In this document: positions 29,798-39,291 of the stretch, piece by piece
How the letters are laid out: each line of letters begins with the position of its first letter
How positions within the stretch are numbered: position 1 is the stretch's first letter
From: Planctomycetaceae bacterium
Lineage (GTDB): Bacteria; Planctomycetota; Planctomycetia; Pirellulales; UBA1268
NCBI GenBank assembly: GCA_947449135.1
Contig: CANFQO010000013.1
Span: forward strand, 1 to 59,467
Length of the DNA stretch: 59,467 bases
Direction of reading: 5' to 3'
Made by a program: the position numbers and the translations under genes
The notes under the pieces: generated by a model
Told to the model about the DNA's origin: nothing
Database searches by the model: none
The model's input: only the letters and a program-made list of their open reading frames with translations

Positions 29798-31532
29798 CGA
29801 TCGTCACCGAGGTGACTTCGAGCTTGGCAAAGCGGTTGCTCGTCGCGGAACGCAGCGTGAAGACGTCTCCCTGGCGGACAGGTTCGCCGCGGGCAAACTG
29901 AAAATAGTTGCCGCGATCCCGCGCAGCGGTGACCGCCTGAGGCAGAATCGGGCCGATGATGGCCCAGTCTTGGTCGGGCAGGGGGTTGCCCTCGCGAACG
30001 GCCTGGATTGTGTCGAAGGGACGGGCCTCGCGGTGCAGCCCTGAGAGCGGGAGAAAGTCGTCTGTGTAGGCGCAGTCGAAGAGATACCAGACGGGCGTGC
30101 CCGCAGGCAGAGCTGCCAGAGCCTGCCGTGACTCCTCGGTCAGGCTGTCGTCTGCCAGGGGCGTCTGAGCCATCATCAGGTCGCTGTACTCGCTCGTGCG
30201 GATTCGCATCCCTCGGCCGAGCGCGATGCGGCTGCTGGCGACGCTTGTATACGCCTCGCCGGTCTGCACGCCCGGTCCAGCCAGATCCTGGGAGAGTTCG
30301 TCAGTCTGGAGCACCCACCGCAGGCCCACGGTGGTTACGGCCGAGAGCGAGAGATCGCACGAGGCGTGGCCGCCAGCTTCGAGGTCGACGAACTGTTCCC
30401 GCTCGCCACCGGGAAACTCTGCCCGCACCAGCCAACGGCCGGGTGATACCCGGGGAAACGTGAATCGGCCATCCGCATTGGTGCGGACGACGGAGGGCAG
30501 TGGTGCGGCGGCATCCTCATCGGAGGTGTCGTACCAGTCGTCGATGCGAACGATCGAGGCGGCAGCTGGTGTGCCGTCGGGCTTGAGCACGCGGCCGGAG
30601 AGCCGCGACGCCTCGGCCACGGCGAGCGGACGAACCTCATAGTGTCTGATCTGGACGGCGGTTCCCGGAGCCGGCTCTTCGAATCGGATCGTATCGGTCG
30701 TGAGGCGGCAGTTTGGGGCCGTGATCCGCACGCGGCCCTCCGCTCCCTGGGACCTGTCGAACGGCACGAGCACGAGCCTCGATTCTGGCAGCGGGTATTC
30801 GATACACGAGGCCGCCAAGTCGGGAGGTCTGCCGGCCACCAGCGGATCGGCCTGGAACTCCAGGCTCGTATTCACGCCCTCGAGGCAGTCGGTCCCGGCC
30901 AGGAAGCGAATGTCATCGGGCACGAGTCCGGCCGGGAGGGTGACCTGGGCCACGAGATAGTTGGCGAGCCGCGAGTCGTCGTTGGCCGCAGCGGCCAGCA
31001 GCGCCTGGAGCCCGTCGGCATCGCCGGCCTGGAGCAATGCTTCGACCCCCGCTTCATTGAAGGCAAACATCCGCTCTGCCACTGTCTCGAGCGCCGGCGG
31101 TAGGGCAATCCCGATGGCCCGCCGCGCATGCACGATCTCCCGCGCCAAGAGTTCGACGGTCTTCTCTCCGGTAACACGGTGGAGCACGCCGCCGGTGAAC
31201 GGATTGACGAAGGCCAGTGTCGGATGCTTCCTGGACTCCAGTGCCTGTTCCAACTCGGCATCGTCCAGCACCCGCACCCAGACCATGTCCGCGAGCGACT
31301 CGCGGATGAGTGGATCAGTCAGCCGCTGCTCCACGAGAATGCGGCAGGCTTCGTCGTTGGCGGTGGCGAGCAGCACGACGATGTGGCGGTGCTGGGCCTG
31401 CGCCGCGGCGACGGCGCTGGCGTAGTCGGGCTCCCAGGGCAGGTGTTCAGTCACCGCCGGCGGCTGGGCGCCGGCCACGTTGCCGACGGCGAGGCACAGG
31501 CAGAATCCGGCGCTGAAAAGCAGGTGTCTCAT
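29769..31532 (-). CDS. Secreted thioredoxin-fold protein with carboxypeptidase-regulatory-like domain
   Basis: This 587-residue protein has a signal peptide (about 1-22). An N-terminal thioredoxin-like region follows (about 35-140), with WEPDYASAVAAAQAQHRHIVVLLA and HPTLAFVNPFTGGV but no CxxC pair. A middle beta-sandwich of the carboxypeptidase-regulatory type is next (about 320-400), with SRLSGRVLKPDGTPAAASIVRI and NADGRFTFPRVSPGRWLVRAEFPGG. The C-terminal region of about 180 residues is unassigned. The lack of a redox pair argues against disulfide chemistry and for a binding or structural role. It is convergent with the alcohol dehydrogenase gene and overlaps it by 29 bp. Confidence 0.75.
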   Translation of the reverse strand: MRHLLFSAGFCLCLAVGNVAGAQPPAVTEHLPWEPDYASAVAAAQAQHRHIVVLLATANDEACRILVEQRLTDPLIRESLADMVWVRVLDDAELEQALESRKHPTLAFVNPFTGGVLHRVTGEKTVELLAREIVHARRAIGIALPPALETVAERMFAFNEAGVEALLQAGDADGLQALLAAAANDDSRLANYLVAQVTLPAGLVPDDIRFLAGTDCLEGVNTSLEFQADPLVAGRPPDLAASCIEYPLPESRLVLVPFDRSQGAEGRVRITAPNCRLTTDTIRFEEPAPGTAVQIRHYEVRPLAVAEASRLSGRVLKPDGTPAAASIVRIDDWYDTSDEDAAAPLPSVVRTNADGRFTFPRVSPGRWLVRAEFPGGEREQFVDLEAGGHASCDLSLSAVTTVGLRWVLQTDELSQDLAGPGVQTGEAYTSVASSRIALGRGMRIRTSEYSDLMMAQTPLADDSLTEESRQALAALPAGTPVWYLFDCAYTDDFLPLSGLHREARPFDTIQAVREGNPLPDQDWAIIGPILPQAVTAARDRGNYFQFARGEPVRQGDVFTLRSATSNRFAKLEVTSVTIVTPASRRPP

Positions 31533-31690
31533 GGAGATCGACTATCGCTTTCCGCTGCCGGAAATGCCAGCGGTGCAGGGCTGAGGATGGGGAACGGCTG
31601 GCGAGAGGCCCGCCTGGGTTGCGGTCCGGCCGCGGCTGTTGTCGAATACGGCCCCGTTGCCGCCCGTGAGACATCCCGCAGGAGCCACCC

Positions 31691-32893
31691 ATGGCCAAGA
31701 AATCCGTCGCCAGCATCGATCCCCAGGGCAAAACCGTCCTTGTTCGCGTCGACTTCAACGTCCCGCAGGATGACGCCGGGGCGATCACCGACGACCGACG
31801 GATCCGCATGGCATTGCCGACGATCAAATCGATTCTCGACCGTGGCGGCCGGGCGATCCTCATGTCGCATCTGGGCCGTCCGGCGGGCAAGGGGTTTGAG
31901 CAGGCCTTTTCCCTCGCCCCGGTCGCCAAGCGGCTCGGCGAACTGCTCGGGGTTCCGGTGACGCTCGCCAGCGATACGGGAGGGCCCGACTCGCATGCCA
32001 AAGCCAAGACGCTGCCGGCAGGCGGCGTGCTCGTGCTGGAGAACGTGCGGTTCAACAAGGGTGAGAAGAAGGGAGACGACACCGCCTACGTCTCCGGGCT
32101 CGCTGCCCTGGCCGATGCCTACGTCAACGACGCCTTTGGCACCTGCCACCGCACCGAGGCCAGCATGCATGCGGTGCCCGTGGCGATGAAAGCCCTCGGC
32201 AAGCCGGCCGTGGTCGGCTTCCTGGTGGAGAAGGAGATCCAGTATCTCGCCGACGCGATTGCCCAGCCGAAGCGTCCCTTCGTCGCAATCCTGGGCGGCA
32301 AGAAGGTGTCGGACAAGATCGCCGTGATCACGAACCTCCTGTCGGTCTGCGACCACGTGCTGATCGGCGGCGCCATGGCCTACACCTTCTCGCTGGCGCA
32401 GGGCGGCAAGACCGGCAAGTCGTTGGTCGAGAAAGACAAACTCGATCTGGCGAAGGAGCTGATCGCCAAGGCAGGCTCCAAGCTCGTGCTGCCGGTCGAC
32501 ACGCACTGCGCCGACGAGTTTTCCTCAGGTGCCAACAAGCAGATCGTGAAGGCTGGTGCCATTCCGGACGGGTTCGAAGGGCTCGACATCGGGCCGGAGA
32601 CGGCGAAGCAGTATGCAGAGATCGTCCGCTCGGCCGGCACCATCGTGTGGAACGGTCCGATGGGGGTCTTCGAGATGCCACCCTTCGACGCGGGCACCAA
32701 GGCCGTGGCCGACGCCGTGGCTGCGGCCACGGCCAACGGTGCGATCACGATCATCGGTGGCGGCGACTCGGCGGCAGCGGTCGAGCAGCTCGGGTATGCC
32801 GACCGGGTGAGCCATGTTTCGACCGGCGGCGGCGCGTCGCTGGAAATGCTCGAAGGCAAGGCCTTCGAGACGGTGGCGGTGCTCGACGAGTAA
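31691..32893 (+). CDS. pgk: Phosphoglycerate kinase
   Basis: The 400-residue glycolytic enzyme transfers phosphate between 1,3-bisphosphoglycerate and ADP. It has [52 protein letters not shown] and [10 protein letters not shown]. The C-terminal nucleotide segments [16 protein letters not shown] and [13 protein letters not shown] are also visible. The length is typical (about 390-400). The gene stands alone between two minus-strand genes. A GGAG-containing leader precedes the ATG. Confidence 0.97.
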   Translation: MAKKSVASIDPQGKTVLVRVDFNVPQDDAGAITDDRRIRMALPTIKSILDRGGRAILMSHLGRPAGKGFEQAFSLAPVAKRLGELLGVPVTLASDTGGPDSHAKAKTLPAGGVLVLENVRFNKGEKKGDDTAYVSGLAALADAYVNDAFGTCHRTEASMHAVPVAMKALGKPAVVGFLVEKEIQYLADAIAQPKRPFVAILGGKKVSDKIAVITNLLSVCDHVLIGGAMAYTFSLAQGGKTGKSLVEKDKLDLAKELIAKAGSKLVLPVDTHCADEFSSGANKQIVKAGAIPDGFEGLDIGPETAKQYAEIVRSAGTIVWNGPMGVFEMPPFDAGTKAVADAVAAATANGAITIIGGGDSAAAVEQLGYADRVSHVSTGGGASLEMLEGKAFETVAVLDE

Positions 32894-32931
32894 ACGGCTA
32901 CGGCGGCAGGTTGAAACCGTGCTGCCGGGCG

Positions 32932-33978
32932 TCAGAGGCCGGCTGTGGTCGTCGAGGCGGCAGCGGAGGGACGATCGGATGACAGTCGATCGTTGACGGC
33001 CGAGACGTAGTCACGGTCTTCCGCGGAGAGCGACTCCCGTGCTACGGTCGTATAGCGACCGTTGACTTTCAGGATTCGCACCCGGTCGGCACGCAGTTCG
33101 ACGAGCCAGCCCTGGGCCTGATGTGTGCCAGCCTCGTTGGTCCAGCGACGCATCGGCTCTCTCGGCGTGAAGAACGCCGCCTCTGGGTCGGCCTCCGCTG
33201 CAGCCGGCGGTGTCTCTTCTGGCTCTTCGGTGGCCGCTTCGTCGGCAGGCAGCGTCGCATCGTCGCCGGCTGCGTTTCCTTCCGTATCGTCGTAAAGATC
33301 AAACAGATTTGGCTCCAGCGGCTCCGGGATTGTCACCGGTTCCTCCGGCCCGGCGGTGGCGGGCATGAGGTCCGGCAGCGGTTCCTCCGTGACCACCGGA
33401 TTCGGCAGCACGGCCGGGCCCGCGGCCTGGACGGGCATCGGCTGGACGGGCATCGGCTGGACGGGCATCGGCTGGGCGGCCACGACCGAGGCGGGTTCCG
33501 GAACGGCTGGCGCTGCGTCCACCACGAATGTCGGACCGTGGACGACCACGGTGTCCGCTGCAGTTGCCGATTGCTCAGCCGCATTCGGCTCTTCACGACC
33601 ATGGACGACCTGGTCGGGCTCGGCAGACGTCTCAGCATGCTCGCTTAGCCATTCGGTGTCGACGCCGGCAGACACCAGCACTTCCGAATCAAAACCGTCA
33701 CTGTCGAACAGAGTGTGGTCGTGTTGCTCGACCACGACCACGAACTCGGCCTCAGCCATGAACGCGACCGAACCCTCTCCGGGCAGACAGCACGCTGGAC
33801 CGCCAACGTGATTGGCAACTGGAGCGCCAACTGGCATATCAAGCGGCTGGCCGGGGAGGGCTGGACTGTAGTTGCGGGCGGTCGTGTGGTGACGGCGCCA
33901 CCAGCAGGCCTTGGCCGTATCGACAGACAGGGTCAGGCACAGCAGGGCCACGATCAGGGAGTGCATCCACCGTCGCAC
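32932..33978 (-). CDS. Secreted low-complexity protein with SHD1 domain
   Basis: The 348-residue protein starts with a signal sequence (about 1-24, LIVALLCLTLSVDTAKA). A long acidic, proline- and alanine-rich region follows, then a C-terminal SHD1 domain (about 275-335) with RRWTNEAGTHQAQGWLVEL, RVRILKVNGRYTTVARESLS and EDRDYV. SHD1 is the SLA1 homology domain 1, which is enlarged in planctomycetes. QPMPV is repeated three times in a row (encoded by 15-bp units near 33425-33480). A CWWRRHHTT stretch follows the signal. The role is unknown; surface binding is a reasonable guess. Confidence 0.8.
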   Translation of the reverse strand: MRRWMHSLIVALLCLTLSVDTAKACWWRRHHTTARNYSPALPGQPLDMPVGAPVANHVGGPACCLPGEGSVAFMAEAEFVVVVEQHDHTLFDSDGFDSEVLVSAGVDTEWLSEHAETSAEPDQVVHGREEPNAAEQSATAADTVVVHGPTFVVDAAPAVPEPASVVAAQPMPVQPMPVQPMPVQAAGPAVLPNPVVTEEPLPDLMPATAGPEEPVTIPEPLEPNLFDLYDDTEGNAAGDDATLPADEAATEEPEETPPAAAEADPEAAFFTPREPMRRWTNEAGTHQAQGWLVELRADRVRILKVNGRYTTVARESLSAEDRDYVSAVNDRLSSDRPSAAASTTTAGL

Positions 33979-34084
33979 GCATCACCTCGCAGACTATGGA
34001 ATATCAAACACGCAGAGACCCGGGGCTCAAGCCGCCGTGGCAGTAGCCTCGGGCGGTATGCTAACGGGGGGCGGGAGGCGGGGC

Positions 34085-34122
34085 AAACGCCGGCCGGCCG
34101 GGCCACCGGGGCTGGCGTTTTT
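34085..34122. terminator. GC-rich hairpin flanked by T-tracts
   Basis: AAACGCCGGCC pairs with GGCTGGCGTTT (11 bp, one G-T wobble), followed by further T on the plus strand and by TTT on the minus strand. It may end nrdJ transcription arriving on the minus strand. Confidence 0.5.
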
Positions 34123-34147
34123 GCCGCATCGGGTGGTGAAAAAGCGA

Positions 34148-34179
34148 AAGGCCGCGGCAGATGTCTCTGCCACGGCCTT
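34148..34179 (-). terminator. Probable intrinsic terminator of nrdJ
   Basis: A 14-bp stem with one mismatch (AAGGCCGCGGCAGA against TCTGCCACGGCCTT) and a 4-base loop is followed on the minus strand by TTTCGCTTTTTC. It lies 275 bp downstream of the nrdJ stop codon, which fits an end point for that transcript. Confidence 0.6.
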
Positions 34180-34453
34180 CCGGAATATCGAACCTGTTGT
34201 CCGCCTGCGAACGGGGTAGTACATGCGAAACTGATGCGGATCGGGCCCCGCTCCGGCAGCATCGCTGCTGGCAGGCGGGTGCTTTTCAAGGATCCGAACC
34301 AACGCGTTGGTTTTGGCACCTCCGACGGGACGCGGAAACAGGTCGAATGTCAGTGACAGTAGCTTCGTCCGAACGACGCGTCGTTCTCCAGACGAATTCC
34401 AACACCGTCATTCAGCCGTTACCACCGTCCCGACCGACAGTGAAGGCACGCCT

Positions 34454-37400
34454 TCACGAACACCCCATGCTGTTGCCGCAGTTGTGACACAGGTAGCAGT
34501 TGCCGTTCCGGACCGTGATCGAGCCGCAGTTGTCGCATGCCGGGGCGTCGATCTGGAACTTGGCAAACTGGCTCTGCCGGTCGGCCGGGCTGGCGGTCGG
34601 ATCGACCGCCATCTTGAGTCCGGCCCGCTCGAGCATCGCTGCATTCCTGTCCGTGGCACCGGCCACCTTCACGGCTGACGCGGTGGCTGTCGGAGTTGCG
34701 GCATGGCCGTTGGTACCGGCCGGATGCTTGCCCCGGCTGGACGTCGCCTCACCGTTGGTGCGGGCCTTTCCTTGGCCATCGGCAAGCCCGCGCGCCGTCA
34801 TGGCGGCGGGCTTGCGCTCTGTTTCCGTATCGTCGCCGGAGGATGTTTCTTCGCCGCTGGCGGCGCCATGGCTGCCACCCGGCCGGTTGGCCTCCCGGTA
34901 GCCGGCGATGAATTCCGTGCCCATCCAGCGGAAGAGATAGTCGACCAGGCTCTTGGCCACCGGGATGTCCGGGTTCTTGGTGTAGCCCCAAGGCTCGAAG
35001 CGGGTGTGTGAAAACTTCTTCACATAGACTTCCAGTGGCACACCATACTGCAGGCTCATCGACACCGACGTTCCGAAGGCGTCCATCAGGCCACCGATCG
35101 TGCTGCCCTCCTTGGCCATCGTGATGAAGAGTTCACCCGGCCGGCCGTCGTCGTAGAGGCCAACAGTGATATAGCCTTCGTGGCCACCCACGTTGAACTT
35201 GTGGGTGACGCTCCGGCGGGTATCGGGGAGCCGCTCGCGGCGGGGTGCGGGCGTCGCCTTGGCTGCCGTCTTGTCAGCCTCGGTGCTGGTGTTGAGAGGC
35301 TGACTCTCCTTCGATCCATCACGGTAGATCGCCAGGGCTTTCAGCCCCAGCCGCCAGCCCTCCATATACGCGCCGGCGATGTCGGCCGGCGTTGTTTCGC
35401 GGGGCATGTTCACCGTCTTGGAGATCGCCCCCGAGATGAACGGCTGGGCCGCTGCCATCATCTTGACGTGCGCCTCCCAGGCGATGCTGCGGACACCGAG
35501 TCGCGGCTTGAACGCACAGTCAAAGACTGACAGGTGCTGATCCTTGAGGCCTGGTGCCCCTTCGATGGTGTCGTTCTTGTCGACGAAGGCCAGGATTCCC
35601 TCGATCGCTGGACCTTCGTAGCCCAGCGTGCGCAAGGCCAGCGGAACCGTCTGGTTGACGATCTTGAGCATGCCGCCGCCGGCGAGTTGCTTGTATTTCA
35701 CCAGTGCGATGTCGGGCTCGATGCCCGTCGTGTCGCAGTCCATGAGGAACGAGATCGTGCCGGTCGGAGCCAGCACCGTCGCCTGGGCATTGCGGTAGCC
35801 GTGGCTCTGCCCGCCCGCCAAGACCTCTTCCCAGACCTTCCGGGCGGCATCCCGCAGGTAGCCGGGGCAGGAGGAGTCGATCGTGTCGACGGCCGTCCGG
35901 TGCATCCGCATGACGTTGAGCATCGGCTCGCGGTTGGCGGCGAAGCCTTCGAACGGCCCGACGGCGGCGGCCAGTTCCGCACTGGTACGGTTGGCCGCAC
36001 CATGCAGGATCGCCGTGATCGCTCCGCACAGGCCGCGGCCGGCGTCGCTGTCATAGGCGAGACCGTCGGCCATCAGCAGGCTGCCCAGATTCGAGTAGCC
36101 GAGCCCCAACGGCCGGAACATGTGGCTGTTGCGGGCGATCCGGGCCGTGGGATAGCTGGCATGGTCGACCAGAATCTCCTGGGCGATGAAGAAGAGCCGG
36201 CAGGCGGCGGCAAACCGTTCGACGTCGAACACGCCGTCGGGCTTGCGGAACTTCATCAGGTTGATGCTGGCCAGATTGCAGGCTGTGTCATCAAGGAACA
36301 TGTATTCCGAACAGGGGTTGCTGGCGTTGATCCGGCCCGAATTGGGGCAGGTATGCCAGCGGTTGATCGTGGTGTCGTACTGCACCCCGGGATCGCCACA
36401 CTGCCAGGCACACTCGGCCATCCGTTTGGTGATGTCGCGGGCCTTGCAGCTGGGGCCTGCCTTCGAGGGATCGGTGACCCAGCGGGTGGTCCAGGTGTCG
36501 TCGCGGTCGACGGCCTCCATGAAGTCGTCGGTGAGCCGCACGGAGAGGTTGGCGTTTTGGAAGAGAATCGAACTGTAGGCCTCTCCATTGAAGTTGGAGT
36601 CGTAGCCCCCCTTCTCGATCAGCACACGGGCCTTGTTTTCCTCTTTCGCCTTGCACTCGATGAATTCCATGATGTCGGGATGCGTCACCTTCAGTGACTG
36701 CATCTTGGCGGCGCGACGGGTCTTGCCGCCGCTCTTCACCACCGCGGCGACCTGGTCGTAGACCCGCATAAAGGAGAGCGGACCAGAAGGCTTGCCACCG
36801 CCGGCGAGCTTTTCCCGCTGGCTGCGGAGCGTGGAGAGATCGGTGCCGGTGCCGGAGCCGAACTTGAACAGCATGGCCTCGCTGCGGGCGAGATCCATGA
36901 TGTCTTCCATGTTGTCTTTGACGCTCTGAATGAAACAGGCACTTCCCTGCGGAAACTCGTAGGGGTTGTCAGGCACGACGACGTCGCGCTTCGACTCATC
37001 CCACCGCCAGTTGCACGGTGCCCCCTTCACGCCGTATTGGTGGAAGAGACCGACGTTGAACCAGACGGGCGAATTGAAGGCACCGTGCTGGTGGACGCAG
37101 AGCCAGGAGAGATCTCGGTAGAAATTCTCGCCGTCCTGGGCTGTCTTAAAGTAGCCGTCCGCGATGCCCCAGTCGGCGATCGTCCGGGCCACCCGGTGGA
37201 CGAGTTGCTTGACGGAGTGTTCGCGTTCGGGGGTGTGAATCTCGCCGTAAAAATACTTGCTGACTACCACGTTGGTCGCCAACTGGCTCCAGGCCGCGGG
37301 AATCTCGCAGGCCGGCTGCTCAAACAGCACTTTGCCATCCTCTCCCTTGATGGCGGCCGTGCGGAGTTCCCATTCGGTGGTGTCAAACGGGCTCTCCGCG

Positions 37401-37540
37401 TCGGTCGGGCAGAACGTGGGGTGGATGGCCATGGGCGTGCGGCCCTCCCGCCCAGCCGTGTGCGACTGGTTGGGAGACTGGTGGGCCGGAAGCTGTCCGG
37501 TGGCGGAGGCGGAACCGGCAGGGGCTTGGAAGACGGCCAT
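34454..37540 (-). CDS. nrdJ: Adenosylcobalamin-dependent (class II) ribonucleoside-diphosphate reductase
   Basis: The 1028-residue protein reduces ribonucleotides to deoxyribonucleotides with B12. Core motifs are NPCSEYMFLDDTACNLASINLMKF (active site), GLGYSNLGSLLM and PTGTISFLMDCDTTGIEPD. A C-terminal zinc ribbon, CDNCGSITVRNGNCYLCHNCG, is typical of the NrdJ/NrdZ long form. An Ala/Thr-rich disordered insert of about 100 residues lies before that ribbon. It is the only ribonucleotide reductase in the window and would work without oxygen limits. I found no convincing cobalamin riboswitch upstream. The first ATG (37540) gives a short low-complexity leader; an internal ATG near residue 37 (MAIHPTFCPTDAESPF) is an alternative. 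Confidence 0.95.
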   Translation of the reverse strand: MAVFQAPAGSASATGQLPAHQSPNQSHTAGREGRTPMAIHPTFCPTDAESPFDTTEWELRTAAIKGEDGKVLFEQPACEIPAAWSQLATNVVVSKYFYGEIHTPEREHSVKQLVHRVARTIADWGIADGYFKTAQDGENFYRDLSWLCVHQHGAFNSPVWFNVGLFHQYGVKGAPCNWRWDESKRDVVVPDNPYEFPQGSACFIQSVKDNMEDIMDLARSEAMLFKFGSGTGTDLSTLRSQREKLAGGGKPSGPLSFMRVYDQVAAVVKSGGKTRRAAKMQSLKVTHPDIMEFIECKAKEENKARVLIEKGGYDSNFNGEAYSSILFQNANLSVRLTDDFMEAVDRDDTWTTRWVTDPSKAGPSCKARDITKRMAECAWQCGDPGVQYDTTINRWHTCPNSGRINASNPCSEYMFLDDTACNLASINLMKFRKPDGVFDVERFAAACRLFFIAQEILVDHASYPTARIARNSHMFRPLGLGYSNLGSLLMADGLAYDSDAGRGLCGAITAILHGAANRTSAELAAAVGPFEGFAANREPMLNVMRMHRTAVDTIDSSCPGYLRDAARKVWEEVLAGGQSHGYRNAQATVLAPTGTISFLMDCDTTGIEPDIALVKYKQLAGGGMLKIVNQTVPLALRTLGYEGPAIEGILAFVDKNDTIEGAPGLKDQHLSVFDCAFKPRLGVRSIAWEAHVKMMAAAQPFISGAISKTVNMPRETTPADIAGAYMEGWRLGLKALAIYRDGSKESQPLNTSTEADKTAAKATPAPRRERLPDTRRSVTHKFNVGGHEGYITVGLYDDGRPGELFITMAKEGSTIGGLMDAFGTSVSMSLQYGVPLEVYVKKFSHTRFEPWGYTKNPDIPVAKSLVDYLFRWMGTEFIAGYREANRPGGSHGAASGEETSSGDDTETERKPAAMTARGLADGQGKARTNGEATSSRGKHPAGTNGHAATPTATASAVKVAGATDRNAAMLERAGLKMAVDPTASPADRQSQFAKFQIDAPACDNCGSITVRNGNCYLCHNCGNSMGCS

Positions 37541-38067
37541 GGCAAAGGCACTCCTGACAGGGAAATGGGGGACGTTTGGTAAGTATACTTCCGTATAGAT
37601 GTTCTGCCAGCCAGTATCGGCCAGCGGCGTTGCTTTCGTGAACCGATCAGTGGCCGGGAAGTCCCCGGAAGACGCGACGACGAGAAAGCAGGTCCTTCTG
37701 CATGCTATCGCAAGATGTAGTGGCAGAGTCGGTGGTGACCACTTCCTGTGGGCCGGGGCGTGAATGTAGCGTGAGCGTTTGAGGCGTCAAGCGACTTTTT
37801 CCGAGCGTCCGAAATGCCCTTGAAAACATGGTTTTCCGACGCCCCTGGGCGTCCCGGGCCAAAATAGCAGGAACCACCCACGGTGGGGGTGGTTGGCGGC
37901 GGCTCGCCCGGACCGACAGTGGCTGCGACAATGGCCTCCAGAAACGCCGCGAAACGTCGCCCGGGAGCACCGACGGCGGCAGGCCCGCTAGACTTCGCAT
38001 CAACCGTCTTGCGGCAGCTGATGTGTTCCCACCGCTGTTGTCCCCGTCGTCCTCTGGAGACCCCATT
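37541..38067. other. Divergent intergenic region with three consecutive stem-loops
   Basis: This 527-bp gap separates divergent nrdJ and the PfpI-like gene. Near nrdJ there is a 10-bp palindrome, AAGTATACTT, at about 37578-37587, which may be part of a promoter or operator. Three perfect inverted repeats follow one another at 37822-37836, 37838-37853 and 37872-37894. The frames here show no recognisable domain, so I treat the region as regulatory. Confidence 0.5.
37822..37894 (+). ncRNA. Candidate structured leader or small RNA upstream of the PfpI-like gene
   Basis: Three perfect stems occur in 73 bp: GAAAAC-ATG-GTTTTC, GACGCCC-CT-GGGCGTC, and AACCACCC with GGGTGGTT around a 7-base loop. 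They lie 174 bp before the PfpI-like start. I recognise no known riboswitch class. They could equally be an eroded mobile repeat. Confidence 0.3.
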
Positions 38068-38625
38068 ATGACCATCCGCAGCACACTCCCGCGGCCGCTC
38101 GATGGCGTCCGCATCCTGGCGATCGTTGGTGACGATTACGAGGATCTCGAACTCTGGTATCCGAAGCTTCGACTGGAGGAGGCGGGGGCCCATGTGACCG
38201 TGGCCGGAGAGATGCAGGGCCGCACCTATGCCGGGAAATATGGCTATCCCTGCACCAGTGATGCCGCGATCGGCGACATGGAAGCGAGCGATTTCCAGGG
38301 GATCGTGCTCCCCGGTGGCTGGATGCCCGACAAACTCCGCCGCGACGAGAAGGTGCTCGAACTGGTGCGGGAGTGTGCCGCCCAGGGCAAGTTGGTGGCG
38401 GCGATCTGCCACGGCGGCTGGATTCCCATTTCGGCGGGTGTCTACCGCGGCGTGCGGGTGACCGGCAGCCCGGGGATCAAGGACGACCTGATGAATGCCG
38501 GAGCGATCTGGGAGGACGCGCCGGTCGTGATCGACCGCCACTTTGTGTCCAGCCGCAAGCCGGCCGACCTGCCCGCGTTCATGGCGGTGATCGTCGACCA
38601 CCTGGCGGCGGCAGTGGTGGTGTAG
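38068..38625 (+). CDS. DJ-1/PfpI family protein (class I glutamine amidotransferase-like)
   Basis: The 185-residue protein belongs to the DJ-1/PfpI superfamily, which includes deglycases, chaperones and intracellular proteases. The nucleophile cysteine is in AAICHGGWIPIS, and the acidic partner is in GDDYEDLELWYP. FQGIVLPGGWMPDKLR is typical of the PfpI subgroup. Length and motifs match PfpI/YhbO. The ATG at 38068 begins the fold after a long leader that holds three stem-loops. The Fur-family gene follows after 45 bp, so the two may be co-transcribed. A stress role is likely, but the exact activity is not known. Confidence 0.88.
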   Translation: MTIRSTLPRPLDGVRILAIVGDDYEDLELWYPKLRLEEAGAHVTVAGEMQGRTYAGKYGYPCTSDAAIGDMEASDFQGIVLPGGWMPDKLRRDEKVLELVRECAAQGKLVAAICHGGWIPISAGVYRGVRVTGSPGIKDDLMNAGAIWEDAPVVIDRHFVSSRKPADLPAFMAVIVDHLAAAVVV

Positions 38626-38670
38626 CCGCGGCGTGGTGGTGGCAGGATGGGCGCCGGGTAGAATACCATC

Positions 38671-39183
38671 GTGAACACGCCGGAATCCGGATCAATCGAT
38701 GCCGTGAAAGCCCTCGTCCGTGGCGCTGGGCTGCGGTGTACGGCCGCCCGACTGGCGGTCTTGGAGTACATGCTGACGGCCCCAGGGCCCAAGACGCATG
38801 CGGAGGTGTCGGCGTCGCTTGATCATCGCGGCTTCGACCGGGCCACCATCTACAGGAACCTCACGGAACTCACGGAGGCCAAGCTGGTGACACGGGTCGA
38901 CGTTGGAGACCATGTCTGGCGGTTTGAGGTGAAACGTCATGAGGATGGCAGCGGGCACGGCGGTGATCATCCACATTTCGTCTGCACCAGCTGCGGCGAG
39001 GTGTCGTGTCTGGATGACGTGAACGTCGCGATCACCCCCCGGCCGGGCACGGAACAGCGGCCGGCCGCGGCCGACGGCACGGCGGGGAAGAAGGCGGGGA
39101 CGCGGTCAGCGGCCGGGAGGCGGCAGGGCATCCCGGCGGTGACGGAGGTGCTTCTCAAGGGCACCTGCGAGAACTGCGAATAA
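38671..39183 (+). CDS. Fur-family metal-dependent transcriptional regulator
   Basis: The 170-residue protein has a winged helix (LRCTAARLAVLEYM and FDRATIYRNLTELTEAKLVTRV) and a metal-binding C-terminal half with HPHFVCTSCGEVSC. A second CxxC (CENCE) ends the protein. The four cysteines suggest a structural zinc site, as in Fur, PerR and Zur. An Ala/Arg-rich insert of about 35 residues lies between the two cysteine pairs. A GTG at 38671 is the likely start. It may sense iron, zinc or peroxide. A Fur-type box lies upstream of feoA at 48368-48384, but nothing in the sequence proves this protein binds it. Confidence 0.88.
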   Translation: MNTPESGSIDAVKALVRGAGLRCTAARLAVLEYMLTAPGPKTHAEVSASLDHRGFDRATIYRNLTELTEAKLVTRVDVGDHVWRFEVKRHEDGSGHGGDHPHFVCTSCGEVSCLDDVNVAITPRPGTEQRPAAADGTAGKKAGTRSAAGRRQGIPAVTEVLLKGTCENCE

Positions 39184-39291
39184 CGGCAGTGCGGCCGGCT
39201 GCTGGCATGCCCATGAACGCCGTGGGATGGAAAGCACTTCGGCCTTCGAGTGTTGTGGGTTCAGGGGCCACTGGGCCGGCGCAGGACACGC

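Larger units (their letters stand above)
33979..34453. other. Intergenic gap with two hairpins, no gene seen
   Basis: The 475-bp gap between the minus-strand nrdJ end and the SHD1 gene start contains no credible coding frame. It carries two hairpins listed separately (34085-34122 and 34148-34179) and a perfect 16-bp palindrome, AACCAACGCGTTGGTT, at 34297-34312. The promoter of the SHD1 gene must lie at its left end. Confidence 0.6.

Noticed and set aside
33425-33480. Short tandem repeat as a possible CRISPR
   Set aside because: The units are 15 bp, contiguous without spacers, and lie in frame inside a coding region.
34297-34312. Perfect palindrome AACCAACGCGTTGGTT as an operator or terminator
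   Set aside because: It lies 142 bp downstream of nrdJ with no gene start nearby, and it does not resemble the NrdR box. It is kept only as a note in the gap entry.
37541-37800. Cobalamin riboswitch expected before the B12-dependent reductase
   Set aside because: A GCCACTG string occurs, but the other conserved elements of the B12 riboswitch could not be found on the minus strand.
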